Source: Dryocosmus kuriphilus (lineage: Eukaryota > Arthropoda > Insecta > Hymenoptera > Cynipidae). From it: a stretch of DNA of 64,000 nucleotides. The position numbers and the translations under genes were made by a program. Location: positions 71,829,348-71,893,347 of the forward strand of contig CM076197.1 in NCBI GenBank assembly GCA_038277395.1, in the 5' to 3' direction. The notes under the pieces were generated by a model, which saw nothing but the letters and a program-made list of their open reading frames with translations, did no database searches and was not told the DNA's origin. Positions 12,165-22,955 of this stretch are shown here, piece after piece (position 1 is the stretch's first letter; the number at the start of each line of letters is the position of its first letter).

Positions 12165-12963
12165 TACATTGGCATTTTAAATTTTCCAACCTTTTGCCGA
12201 AGCATGGCCCAGCAATGGCCTATTACAGGGCCGAAAGTCGGCATTACTCCAGCAAACCATATTGGAAGTCAAAAAGCCAGAGTCCGGACCAGTAATGGAC
12301 CATTATAAGGCCAAAAGTCGAAATTACTACGTCAAACCATGTTAGAAGTAGAAAAGCCAGAATCTGGCCCAGTGATCGCACTTTACTGGGCTGAAAGTGG
12401 CATTACTCCGGCAAACCATATTGGAAGTCAAAAAGCCAGACTCCGGCCCAGTAGCGACCCATTACTAGACCGAAAATCGGCATCACTCCGGCAATCCATA
12501 ATATTGGAAGTCAAAAAGCCCGAGTCCGGCCCAGTAACGAAACATTACAAGACCGAAAGTCGGCATTACTCCGACAAACCATATTGGAAGTCAAAAAGCC
12601 AGACTCCGGCCCAGTAACGAACCATTACAAGACCGAAAGTCGGCATTACTCCGGCAAACCATATTGGAAGTCAGAAAGCCAGAGTCCGGACCAGTAATGG
12701 CCCATTACAAGGCCAAAAGTCGGCATTACTCCGTCAAACCATATTGTAAGTCAAAATGCCAGAGTCCGCCCCAGAAACGGCCAATCAAAGGGCCGAAAGT
12801 CGAAATTACTACGTCAAAGCATGTTAGAAGTAGAAAAGCCAGAATCTGGCCCAGCGGTGGCACCTTACTGGGCCGAAAGTCGGCATTATTCTAGCAAAAC
12901 AGGTTGGAAGTCAAAAAGCCAAAGTTCGGCCGAGTAACAGCCTATCACAGAGCCGAAATTTGG
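12165..12963. repeat. 81-bp minisatellite, about ten units
   Basis: The landmark cattactcc(g)gcaaacc recurs near 12240, 12321, 12403, 12481, 12565, 12644, 12725, 12805 and 12886, giving a period of 80-83 bp. Variant units with aattactacgtcaaa recur at 12321 and 12805, six units apart, hinting at a higher-order pattern. Because 81 is a multiple of three, long-looking ORFs arise across it; they are not genes. Confidence 0.85.
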
Positions 12964-13370
12964 AAAAAATTTGTAGTTAAGGATTTACCGAACACTAACT
13001 TTTCGGTAAAAAAAAGATTGAAACCCTATTTTTCTGTGTAAAGTAAAAAGTTACGTAAAATATGCCAATCATTAGAAAATTAATATCATAACCATGAATC
13101 ATTAAAGAAGATATTAATTCGGCACTGATCCAGTACCGACAGACAGCAGTTTTCTTTGTCGCAGAAAAATTTTGTTCTGCCAATAAAATATCCTATTATA
13201 TCAATTTATACTACGGTTTTACTTTTTGTAAAACTGAAAATTAAAAATATTAAAAATTTCATATACATATTTTATTTATTGTTAATGCAAAAGCGTTTAT
13301 TGATAAAATTATCTCAAGATATTTTGATATTTGTGTATGATTGAGTGCATCGTGGAAAAATGTAGGACAC

Positions 13371-13455
13371 ACCATGTCATCAGTTAGGGTAATGGTTAGG
13401 TTGCTGACTCGCGTCCCATAGGTCGTGCGTTCGATTCTCCCCGCGTTGCGTACGA
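13371..13455 (+). other. tRNA-like segment (possible SINE head), weak
   Basis: tagggtaatggttagg resembles a tRNA D-arm/A box, and gcgttcgattctcc 44 bp further on resembles a T-arm/B box at the correct spacing. The acceptor, anticodon and T stems do not pair well, so I do not call a functional tRNA. It could be a decayed tRNA gene or the head of a tRNA-derived SINE. Confidence 0.3.
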
Positions 13456-13815
13456 AATTTTATTTATATAAGCGTTAAAATTTACAAATATCGATTATTT
13501 ATGAGTATATTCATAATACGTCTACGAATAAATTGTGTTCTTAATTAATAATTGTCTTTTATAACATTTATTTTTATTTTTTCATTGTGATTTCTCAGTA
13601 TAATAGACCACTAACATGCTATCATTCCAGCAACGGGACGATGGTATCCCTTGATGAGCCGATAATGGCGGCCAGAGGCTGGGCCGTATCTAACTTCGCA
13701 CTTGGGATGGAATGATAAACCCCATTCATTTTCAGTATTTTATGGTATCAATTTGAAATTTAATTCATTTAAGTTAGATAAAAAGCAAGAAAAATGATGT
13801 CACGATTACTGGGAC

Positions 13816-14280
13816 CTTTACCTTACCACCGATACTGATATTGCGATTCTTTAAAGTATAATTAAATACATTTTTCCTGAGGTCTGCTTTTTCCATACGA
13901 CAACTACCTTAATAATCGAATTTGAAATTATTCAATTTAGATTGTTTTCGACTTAAACATTTTTAAGTTTAAACATTTAATATTTAACCAATAAGTGTTA
14001 AAGTTACAATGTGAAATTCTTGACAGATTTTTCTTCAAAAAGTGAAGAAAAAGTCTCATTACCGGGCAATTACGAAAAAATAGTGGCATTTTTTTTTTAA
14101 ATAGTAGCAAAATAGTGGCATCACTAAAAAAAAGGGTAAAATAGTTCCAATAGTGGCCCTGGAAATAATTCCAAGAATAAATGCAACCTAGTCCTAACGA
14201 AAGACTCTCTTGATTTTGGACAAGGTTCAGAAACTAATCGTGAATTTCATCGGGAGCAACTGTCGTCGAAGCAGTTCTCG
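13816..14280. other. AT-rich DNA, nothing assigned
   Basis: No gene seen. Contains the agtggcat/agtagcaaaa repeat words (about 14077-14120) also found near 8600. Confidence 0.5.
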
Positions 14281-14905
14281 TTTACGAGTGCTTCGAATTT
14301 CGAATGCGAAGGAAGGATGAGTCGCTCTTGGTGGTCAGCCAGGCCAAAAGGCCGCTTGCCGAACGGTGTCAAATCGGCAATACGAATGAGAGTGGGTGCT
14401 CTGCTCAAAAGCAGAGAATACCGAGTAGTATTAGATGGCTCAAAGCCAAGAGCTTCTTACGGTCTTGCGAACCTCTTTATTCTCTGCCCTTTTCCTCACC
14501 ACACCACCCCTTTTTCACCCGCAACATACCCTCAGAGCCACGACAATATCACCCCTTGCCTTGCTCCGAATTCAACCGATATATTACACCGGATTGCATA
14601 CTTAACGCGATGCCCATTTCAAAAGAATGCCTACTTGGAGACGCAAATGGCATCCCGGTCTTGCGAACTTTGTTCAACTTTGCGGTTAAAGCTTTTCTCA
14701 AGTTTATTTCGCCTGTATAAAATTTTATTTGATCGCTCAATTTGCATTGCTCAATTCGCTTTGCACATTAAGACTACTGCTTTAAAGCTGGAGGAGGAAG
14801 TTCATTTAATGGAGCAGATTAACAAAATTTTATTTGACATTTTATTGGTCGATGGTGCTGACGGTGTGTCATCTAGTCTAAACCGAAAACGTTAATTATT
14901 TGCTT
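14281..14905 (+). other. GC-richer segment with an unrecognised 192-codon ORF
   Basis: The frame opening at 14317 stays open to 14895. Its product is rich in Ser, Pro, Arg and Leu and matches no family I recognise. A second overlapping frame is also open for 138 codons, typical of a segment that is open by composition. There is a pyrimidine-rich tract around 14490-14520. I would not call this a gene without transcript evidence; it could be a fragment of an exon or retroelement. Confidence 0.25.
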
Positions 14906-14914
14906 TGAAAGAAA

Positions 14915-15000
14915 AAAAATGCCTCTATAGCTCCGCTGGGAATCGAATCCAAGTCTACAGAATGAAGAGTGAAGAACTTTGTCGATAATAAGGATCTTGA
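14915..15000 (-). repeat. Possible tRNA-derived SINE fragment
   Basis: On the minus strand, ggattcgattcccagcgg looks like a tRNA T-arm/B box, followed by gagctatagaggc and a T run. The same arrangement (gactctatacccaatgg, gagtcaaaggcg, T run) occurs at 47391-47475. The A-box part is not clear here. Confidence 0.35.
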
Positions 15001-15010
15001 AAAAAGGATT

Positions 15011-15862
15011 TTTTAAAACGTATTTCGAAATGTCCACATGAGGAAGTGCTATCTCGGAATATGCATATTGAAAGGTTCTAAATGTTGAGGGCACTAGTGT
15101 TCCCAATCTCGAAAATCTCGGGACAATAAATAATTCCGATTTGTAAAATTTTTATGAAAAAATCTGCTTTTGACAAAAATGAACTATTCTAAGGTAACGA
15201 TATATTTAGAAAGGCTGAAGTTTCGGTTTGTTCCTTCGCTTCGTAAAATGTGAATATACTCATAATTCAATAACGGCCAGATGGTTCCTTTTCTGTTGGA
15301 ACGTCCACATGTGCCATACATATTTATGTAACACATATACATATTATACTGAAACAATAATTCTACTGTCTGCAGAAAGATTCCCAGACGAATGGAATTT
15401 TTGGTTATCTGACAACACGTTTTAGAAATTTACTTTGATAAAATATGGTTTCATATTGACAGAAAATTTCTGGTATGTAATGAAGAAAACTCAATAAAAT
15501 GTAAATAAATTTGTTACAAAGGAATTCAATAAAATTTCAATGGAATAATATCGACAATTTTGAAACCATAGGTACATATATTACAATAAATGTATTCAAA
15601 TTCGAACATTGAAAATTGAATAAATTCACCTTTGCGAGTTTCCATTTGAAAGCGTTATAGAGGTATTATAAATGTAAAAGCTAGAGAGATAAAATTATCT
15701 AAGATACTATTCATTCCGCAAACATTAATTATTGATTTCAGAGTGTTACTTTGTTCCGTAATTGTAAAATCCTTTTTTATAGGTGCTTTTTCAATTAATA
15801 AAATTACTAAATAAAAAGTAGCGTGAATATTCGAAAAAAAAGATTACATACATGATTACATA
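15011..15862. other. AT-rich DNA, nothing assigned
   Basis: No gene or repeat boundary seen before the mariner insertion at 15863. Confidence 0.5.
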
Positions 15863-17193
15863 CGAGGCACGTTCAGAAAGTAAGTGTACTCAATTTCTGT
15901 AGGCTTCAAAAAAAATGTATTAAAACAAAAACATCGTTGGTTACACTTGTACATATGTAAGTTATTTTTCGACATAGTCAACATCCCTCTCGATGCAAGT
16001 GGTGAACCGCGGGAACAATTTTTTTATGCCTGCCTCGAAGAAGTCTCCCGCCAGCTCTTTCGTCCACTTCTCCACCTCCCACTTCACCTCCTCGTCCGTT
16101 GAAAACTTGTTCCCACCCATGTGCACCTTCAGGGAAGTGAAGAGATGGAAATCTGAAGGGGCCTGGTCAGGGGAATAGGGGGGTGATTCAAAACGTCCCA
16201 TCCAAAAGAGTCCAGGAGTTGCTTCGTGGCGTTGGCCGTGTGAGGTTTGGCATTGTCATGCAGCACGCAGACTCCCTTCGTCAGCATGCCCCTCCTTTTA
16301 TTCTGAATCGCCCTTTTCAATTTTTTCAGCGTCTCACAGTATCTTGCCGCGTTGATGGTCTCCCCGTGAGGCAGATATTCAATCAAAATTATGCCTTTAT
16401 GGTCCCAAAACACGGATGCCGTGACTTTTTTGGCTGAAATTGTGGTTTTGAATTTCTTGGCGGAGGGTGACAAGGTGTGGGGCCATTGTTGAGACTACCT
16501 CTTAGTTTCAGGCGTGTAGTGGGCAACCCAAGTTTCGTCTCCAGTAACAATAGAGTAGAGAAAATCATCGCCTTCGCGTTCCTAGCGCTCCAAAAACTCT
16601 TTGGAGCTCTGCACTCGATTCAACTTGTGCTGTTCTGTCAGCTGTTTTGGGACCCACCTCGCAGGCAATTTTCGATATCCGAGAGTTTCTGTGATTTTTT
16701 CGTGTAACAGGGATCTGGAGATTTGCGGAAACATCGCAGAAAGATCATCTAACGTCAATCTGCGATCGTCACGGACCGCAATCTCGATTTTTTCCACAAG
16801 TTCGTCAGTCACAATTGAAGGTCTTCCGCTCCTCTGATCGTCATGCACGGAAGTACGGCCATTTTTAAATTCGCGACACCACTTGTACACACTCGTACGA
16901 TTCATAGCTCTATTACCTTAAACAGTTTTCACCTCATTATAAATCTCTACTGGAGCTTTTCCCTTCACAAGGAGGTAGCGAATGACGGCGCGAATTTCGC
17001 ACTTAGCGGGAGATACGATCGACATTTTTTGCGAGAGATGCTACTGCGTCAAGAGTTTTCAACACACTAACCTCGGATTGGTCTCGTTTTGAAGGGGAGG
17101 GGTCAGGCTACGCGGCAGTGTTGCCAACATGTCGAAAAAGTATTCCCTAAAGCTGTGAGAGTACCAGTACACTTACTTTCTGGACGTGCCTCG
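15863..17193 (-). mobile_element. Mariner-family element, copy 1 (1,331 bp)
   Basis: The terminal inverted repeats begin CGAGGCACGT(T/C)CAGAAAG and are flanked by TA at 15861-15862 and 17194-17195, the target duplication of Tc1/mariner elements. The element lies in the minus orientation. Same family as copies at 21419 and 43248, which match along the whole length. The transposase gene is broken (see the pseudogene entry), so it cannot mobilise itself. Confidence 0.95.
15962..17025 (-). pseudogene. Mariner transposase pseudogene, copy 1
   Basis: Mariner transposase (DD34D): a DNA-cutting and strand-joining enzyme that acts on the element's TIRs. Visible landmarks are an N-terminal helix-turn-helix region, the first catalytic block GDETW, and the HDNAKPH second block. 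The third Asp block is disturbed by a frameshift near 16185-16200. The first Met is placed at 17025. In frame from there, codon 36 is TAA (16918-16920), followed by an internal Met at 16905. Further stops are TAG at 16582-16584 and a TAG where copy 2 has Gln, near 16500. The TAA at codon 36 is shared by all three copies in this window. Confidence 0.9.
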
Positions 17194-17195
17194 TA

Positions 17196-17635
17196 CATAC
17201 TGAAAATTCTAGCTTATCGTTGCTCGTGGAAATTATTTTTAGGTCCTGAAAAAGAACTGTAAAAATATTTTTTGACATAATTATTAGTTTAAACTTTTCT
17301 CAAAAAACTTTTGTTTGGGAATATCTAAAAAAATATTAATTTCAGGGAAAAATGTCCTGAAGAAAAGTTGTGAGTCTTCAAAAAATACATCTTTTTTGTA
17401 GCATACCTTTTCCTCTTTTTAATTTCGAAAAAAACCAAAAAACACAATATTTTATTTTTTTTTATAATAAAAAAACATCCAAGACCAATATGGCCAGCGA
17501 TTGGTAGTGGACAACATTTTTAGCAGTGATTAAACAGTTAAGTTAATTTTATGCTTCAATTTCTTAACTTATATTAGCAGTATCATTTAACAGAGATGTT
17601 TTAGTTGTCAAATTTGAAGTTTTTGAGGAAAAAAC
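17196..17635. other. AT-rich DNA upstream of a transposase-like pseudogene
   Basis: No gene. AT-rich flank; could hold the 5' end of the element to which the following pseudogene belonged, but no terminal repeat was recognised. Confidence 0.4.
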
Positions 17636-18951
17636 ATGACTTCGACTTCTAAGGAATTGAGAGACCTTTGGATACTTGGAATATCTTTAGATCGTATTCC
17701 TAAACGTATTTTGCCTTCAAATGGAGAGGTATTACGAAGATATTTACGTTTTCATTTGCAAGATAAGCTTGCTGAACAGAAAAGTGCAACATTAACAGCA
17801 AGGGAAATAAAAGATGCGTGGTCTGCAACAAAAATACCAAGTATAGAAGATGACAAGTATATAAAATTAAAAAATTGCATTCTCAATGGTTTGTTTTAAA
17901 GAAACACCGATTTTTGAAGAGTCCATTTTAAGTGCAAAAGAGGAATGTTTCTGTGAATAAACTTGACATTTTTTTTTGATGCGAGTATAAGGATAATTAT
18001 GAAAGGATAGAAAATCTAGAAAGTTTAAAATTGTATGCTGGCGCAAGAGAAGGTAAGCGCATATCAAAACTAAAATTAGATAGCTCAAAATTGCCTTTAA
18101 AAAAAGAAGCTTGCAAAAAATGCAGGCTGTAAAAAAAGACAATCATAATGATTAGAGAACAGAAGAAGTAGAAGCACAGATAGAAAGCAGCGAAGACTTG
18201 AATATAGAGATTACCGAGGGAGAATTGACTGATTTTTCTGATCCAGAATACGTTCCAACCAAAAAACAAAAATTAGAGAAAAAAGCTACTCTCAATATCA
18301 TCAGCAAAGATATTTGTGCAGTACTAAATCGGACAGGTGTTAGTAACAGAAATGGATCCTTTATTACTGGTGCCACTCTGAACACAATGGGTTGTAAATT
18401 GGACAACTACGACACGGTCTCATGTCACAATCAGAAAAAATCGTCAGTCACAGCGGAAAAAATTATCAAATGGGATTACAGAATTATTCGAATTGGATGA
18501 TTCTTTAATGGTTCATTGAGACGGTAATTACAAACAAGTTTAAAGTCAAAGGAAAAAGTCGACCGGTTATCTGTACTTGTATCTGGGGGAGGAGGGGGGG
18601 GGGGCGGGGCAGAACGAAATTACTAGGACTTCCTCCACTATCAGTAATACTGGCGTCCGCTGTGGAGCTTGTGCGTTGTTACAACAAAAAATGGGAAAAC
18701 ATCTCATTTGTTGGGCTTGCAGAGATCACATGCTGGACTTGGTTTCCGGGTCAGCATTCAAGACATCTAATATTGAAACTTCAAAGGGACCAAACATTAT
18801 CTTACCTGAAAGATTCCAGAAAGCATGGAATTCGAATTCGATGGGTAGCAGAATTTATCAGGATACAATGTGTAATATTTTGTTTTGCCGCGGTGGTGTT
18901 CGTACAACGGACATTTGTTTTTTAATTAGAAATGCTTGTTGCATGCATTAA
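17636..18951 (+). pseudogene. Transposase-like pseudogene, N-terminal and central parts
   Basis: The opening 87 codons contain LDRIPKRILPSNGEVLRR. I recall this pattern at the start of a large uncharacterised family in arthropod and cnidarian genomes whose later part looks like an RNase H-fold transposase. After disrupted sequence, 18198-18500 gives LNRTGVSNRNGSF. The 18577-18951 segment gives SNTGVRCGACALLQQKMGK and CWACRDHMLDLV, matching that family's central Asp/His region in order. Breaks include a stop near 17897, several frameshifts and stops between 17900 and 18190, and a G-run (18585-18605) that shifts frame. Later parts of the same gene lie at 21314-21420 and 22766-22950. Function in the family is unproven. 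Confidence 0.65.
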
Positions 18952-19033
18952 ACAAAATCAAACATATTCTTGCAATATTTCAAATAAATTTATTGATTCT
19001 TGGTCAAATGCCTTAATATCGAAATCAGTGTCA

Positions 19034-20582
19034 TTAAGGCCATGTAAAAGGTGGGTCACGTGACCAAGCTAGTCCTGAATTTCGTTTGTCCCAACTCATG
19101 TCCAAACGAAGTAAAGTATCGCTCTGAATGTTTGGAAAATGAAAGAGGCAATAATAACGTTGCAGCCTCTACTTTGTTTTGTTGGAAATTCTGAAAAAAA
19201 TTTTTTGAAGGAAAATAAAACTGAAAGTATTATAGGTATTCTTTTGTCCCAAATCATGTCCGCACGCAATAATAAATCGCTTTGAAAATTTGGCACAATA
19301 AATACAAGGCACTAAGGATAGAGCGTCTGGTCCTAAATACTTACAATTGTAGAAAAAGTTTTTTTTTTAATAAAAAACTTGCAGTAATACCGATTACCAA
19401 CCATGCTGTAGAACGTGACTGCAAGACACTGCACGCGATTTTCAGTTTTGGAATGGAGCACTTTTGAGAATATTATCTATGAAACTTGAAACGAAAAAAC
19501 ACAAACATTTATCAGGAACATTGTACGCAAAAATTGCAAGCAATACTATTTGCACTTGTAACGCAGCAAAGAAACTTTGATTATAAAATTATCAGCTGGT
19601 ATAACAAGCCCGGCCGCCTATCGGAGCATTTGGAGAACTTCCTCTGGCCATGAGTAATTTGGGTAATGCAGTGCACGAGTTTGATTCACATCATATAGCA
19701 TAAAGCACAACATGAGATGTGGAGTTCAAAAGTTGAGAAATTAAATACTAAAAGAAGAAGGAAGTTTTATCTGGTCCTGAATATGTTTATAATTGTAAAA
19801 AAGATTTTGAATAAAAATCAAAAAATGTGCCTACATTACCGACCGCACATCTTGAAACGGAAGCAATGAAATGATGGATATGAGCGACATGACTAAGGTT
19901 CTTATGTGCCACATAAAAAAATACTAAAAATATTTTAAAACCGAGTTTCATTGGGTTTTGTGCTTATCGTGAAATCTTTTTACAATTTAGTTTGTCACGT
20001 TGGTCATTTTTCATTTTATTTTGAGGTTAGATTCGGATTTCGTAACCTCAAAAGCCTTGCGGAAGTAAGTTTCATGGGTTTCATGATAATCCAATCGCAT
20101 GTTTGAACTTTTTAACTTTCAGATTATACTCGGATTCGATGAATTCGAAAAGGTTTTAAAACCAAGTTTCATTCAAATCGCAGCATGCGATTCCAATTTT
20201 GATTTCCGACAATGTGATGGAAACTTTCAGACTTGTTACCGTGTTTCTGACAATTTCGATCCCAAATAAAAAAGCACCCTTGGCGCCACCTGCAGCCTTA
20301 AAAAAAATCAATAATAACTTACCAACAGCGATATTGCTTCTTTACCGACAGAGTAGGAACGTGTAACTAGTGCAAAGTGCATCCGTTGCTATTTATTATA
20401 TTTTATAATAAACTTTTATTGATCCCCGAATTCACGCTTTACCACACACTGTTATTTTACATTTATTAATATTTTCCCAAATTTGTTCCGCATTACTTTA
20501 AGTTTTATTTTTAAATACGAGGCAAAAAATATCGATCTCAGGACTGGCTTGGTCACGTGACCCACCTTCTACATGGCCTTAA
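19034..20582. mobile_element. TTAA-target MITE (piggyBac-like ends)
   Basis: Left end TTAAGGCCATGTAAAAGG and right end, reverse complemented, TTAAGGCCATGTAGAAGG. Both continue as GTGGGTCACGTGACCAAGC. TTAA at each end (19034-19037, 20579-20582) is the piggyBac-type target. The interior has short ORFs only, none recognised. It sits inside the transposase-like pseudogene running from 17636 to 22950. A diverged partial relative lies at 34604-35138, sharing both end and internal sequence (for example ctgtcggtaaa near agcg(c)tgttggtaag). Confidence 0.8.
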
Positions 20583-20819
20583 AGCCAATTTAAATCAATG
20601 GATTACTTCGATCATAATGTACACATTTTCCCACGCTATTTCACACACTCTAGATCTTTACCATCTTAATTACAATAATCATTCCAAGCCATACACATTC
20701 ATAAACGTTCCTATAAATGTACAACTAAATAAAATTTAAAAATCAACTTGGGATACTCAATCCAAATAACATACTACCAGCCTACCTCGACACAAGATGT
20801 ACCAACTCTCGATGCGAAA

Positions 20820-21100
20820 ATGATGATGATGGCGATCGCAATCTCGGTCTGTAGTCACCGTTGCAATTCGTGAGAAATTGTTCCAAATCACAGCACTCAA
20901 CATCTAGGGTTTATGTTTGACACTCCAATTTGGATTCCGTTATCTCGCTGCGTAAATACTGATGATGGCGATCTCATTCGTTGTTTTCGGTCACCGTTGG
21001 AATTCGCGAAGCGTCGTCCAAACTCAAACACTCAGCGTCCAGGTTTTTTGCTTGTTACTCCAATTTGAATTTCGGGCGTCGTCGCGAATTAACCGTCAAT
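20820..21100. repeat. Tandem duplication, 136-bp period
   Basis: gatggcgatc at 20828 recurs at 20964. The following sequence (ggtcaccgttg(c/g)aattcg, cactcca atttg) is repeated with substitutions. Two diverged copies. The stretch may belong to an intron or inserted DNA within the interrupted pseudogene. Confidence 0.65.
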
Positions 21101-21313
21101 TGAGCCAGGATTTTGATTTACTACGGTAGATCTCCCCGCTGAGGGGTTTCCGCTTCTTCCTCCTTGGCTTCCTTCCTCACGTGATCCCTTTTCCTAATCA
21201 CGTGGGCTCGTTACCATTATTAAAATCCAGGAGCGTAACTTTACAACTGCGTTTGTGTTGATCTTGGTCATTACAATTGAACGATGAAACAATTTTCTTT
21301 ATCCTAATTCCAG

Positions 21314-21420
21314 TACCTGATAAAACCATCAAATTCATAAATGAACAATTACTTGAATTTCAACCAAGAGATGATTACAAGGAACTGCTTCAGTTGTCTC
21401 TGTTGTTCTTAGAAGCTTCG
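21314..21420 (+). pseudogene. Transposase-like pseudogene, third fragment
   Basis: Encodes IKFINEQLLEFQPRDDY followed by KELLQLSLLFLEA. I recognise it as the next conserved block of the family represented at 17636-18951, where a FINEQL...PRDDYKELL segment precedes an RxPGA...RWM segment. The preceding ctaattccag looks like a splice acceptor, so the original gene may have had an intron. The fragment is cut by mariner copy 2, which begins at 21419. Confidence 0.6.
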
Positions 21421-22751
21421 AGGTACGTCCAGAAAGTAAGAGTACTGGTATTCTCCCAGCTGTGGGGAATATTTTTTCGACATGTTGGCAACACTGCTGC
21501 GTAGCCTGACCCCTCCCCTTCAAAACGAGACCAATCCGAGGTTAGTGTGTTGAAAACTCTTGACGTACTCGCATCTCTCGCGAAAAATGTCGATCGTATC
21601 TGCCGCCAAGTGCGAAATTCGTTCCGTCATTCGCTATCTCGTTGTGAAGGGAAAAGCTCCAGTAGAGATTTATAATGAGGTGAAAACTGCCTAAGGTAAT
21701 AGAGCTATGAATCGTACGAGTGTGTACAAGTGGTGTCGCGAATTTAAAAATGTCCGTACTTCCGTGCATGAAGATCAGAGGAGCGGAAGACCTTCAATTG
21801 TGACTGACGAACTTGTGGAAAAAATCGAGATTGCGGTTCGTGACAATCGCAGATTGACATTAGATGATCTTTCTGCGATGTTTCCGCAAATCTCCAGATC
21901 CCTGTTACACGAAACAATCACACAGAAACTCTCGGATATCGAAATTGTCTGCGAGGTGGGTCCCAAAACAGCTGACAGAACAGCACAAGTTGAATCGAGT
22001 GCAGAGCTCCAAAGAGATTTTGGAGCGCTACGAACGCGAAGACGGTGATTTTCTCTACTCTATTGTTACTGGAGACGAAACTTGGGTTGCCCACTACAAG
22101 CCTGAAACTAAGAGGCAGTTTCAACAATGGCGCCACACCTTGTCACCCTCCGCTATGAAATTCAAAACCTCAATTTCAGCCAAAAAAATCATGGCATCCG
22201 TGTTTTGGGACCATAAAGGCATAATTTTGATAGAATATCTGCCTCACGGGGAGACCATCAACGCGGCAAGATACTGTGAGACGCTGAAAAAATTGAAAAG
22301 GGCGATTCAGAATAAAAGGAGGGGCATGCTGACGAAGGGAGTCTGCCTGCTGCATGACAATGCCAAACCTCACACGGCCAACGCCACGAAGCAACTCCTG
22401 GACTCTTTTGGATGGGACGTTTTGAACCACCCCCCGTATTCCCCTGACCTGGCCCCTTCAGATTTCCATCTCTTCACTTCCCTGTAGGTGCACATGGGTG
22501 GAAACAAGTTTTCAACGGTCGAGGTGGTAAAGGGGGAGGTGGAGAAGTGGGCGAAAGAGCTGGCGGGAGACTTCTTCGAGGCAGGCATCAAAAAATTGAT
22601 CCCACGGCTCACCACTTGCATCGAGAGGGATGGTGACTATGTCGAAAAATAACTTACATATGTACAAGTGTAACCAACTATGTTTTTGTTTTAATAAATT
22701 TTTTTTGAAGTCTACATAAATTGAGTACACTTACTTTCTGGACGTGCCTCG
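21419..22751 (+). mobile_element. Mariner-family element, copy 2 (1,333 bp)
   Basis: Termini CGAGGTACGTCCAGAAAG on the left (one change from copy 3) and cttactttctggacgtgcc on the right. TA follows the right end (22752-22753); the left flank is tt, a decayed TA. It interrupts the transposase-like pseudogene: coding similarity stops at its left edge and resumes just beyond its right edge, in the same strand and order. Confidence 0.95.
21587..22652 (+). pseudogene. Mariner transposase pseudogene, copy 2 (DD34D seen)
   Basis: All three catalytic Asp codons are present: GDETW (Asp at 22074-22076), HDNAKPH (22356-22358) and SPDLAPSDFH (22461-22463). Asp2 and Asp3 are 35 codons apart, leaving 34 residues between, which is the mariner DD34D signature. 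Breaks are TAA at codon 36 (21692-21694), a small indel with compensating change near 21915-21945, and TAG in place of Lys near 22485. It keeps Tyr (22029-22031) where copies 1 and 3 have a shared TAG, so it belongs to a different sublineage from those two. Confidence 0.92.
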
Positions 22752-22765
22752 TAATAAATACTTAA

Positions 22766-22950
22766 AAAGGTATCATAATTCGAGTTCCAGGAGCAGTCTA
22801 CAGAGCTGGGTGGATGGGAAAGCTTATTTACAAATTCAAAATCTACTTTCTACGAGGTCAGTTTATACTGAGCGAATCTGAACTTTCTGGTATTCAGTAA
22901 TTCAATGCTTTTGTGATCGACGTGTATATAAAAAAATGATACACTTGCCA
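22766..22950 (+). pseudogene. Transposase-like pseudogene, fourth fragment
   Basis: Encodes RVPGAVYRAGWMGKLIY then KFKIYFLRGQF, followed after a stop by FNAFVIDVYIKK. This corresponds to the block that follows the PRDDYKELL segment in the family seen at 17636-18951. It lies 15 bp beyond the mariner copy 2 insertion, so mariner split one exon. Downstream similarity fades and no C-terminus was identified. Confidence 0.6.
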
Positions 22951-22955
22951 ATGTT

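Larger units (their letters stand above)
12033..13706. mobile_element. TIR element carrying an 81-bp minisatellite
   Basis: The ends are inverted: CCCGAGTGCGAATT on the left and, reverse complemented, CCCAAGTGCGAAGTT on the right, each bounded by at. The termini resemble those of the element at 5687-6855 (CCCAGGTGCGAA). Inside are the 81-bp array (12165-12963), then AT-rich DNA and a tRNA-like segment near 13380. No transposase was seen. Exact boundaries are uncertain by a few bases. Confidence 0.65.
11947..13815. repeat. Outer inverted repeat pair flanking the 81-bp repeat element
   Basis: gtcccagtaatcgtgac at 11947-11963 is matched exactly in inverse at 13799-13815, and similarity extends about 10 bp further out. 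The pair lies almost symmetrically outside the inner termini at 12033 and 13706 (86 and 93 bp). Either the mobile unit is larger than the inner element, or one element inserted inside another. Confidence 0.6.

Noticed and set aside
12339..12894. ORFs of 92 and 76 codons
   Set aside because: Open only because the minisatellite period is 81 bp, a multiple of three.
13371..13455. Functional tRNA gene
   Set aside because: A/B-box-like words are spaced correctly but the stems do not pair.
14317..14895. 192-codon ORF as a host gene
   Set aside because: No recognisable motifs, overlapping open frames and no gene context; kept only as an unassigned segment.
21542..21769. Minus-strand ORFs across the mariner copies (also near 43371 and 16183)
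   Set aside because: Antisense shadows of the transposase, repeated in all three copies for that reason.
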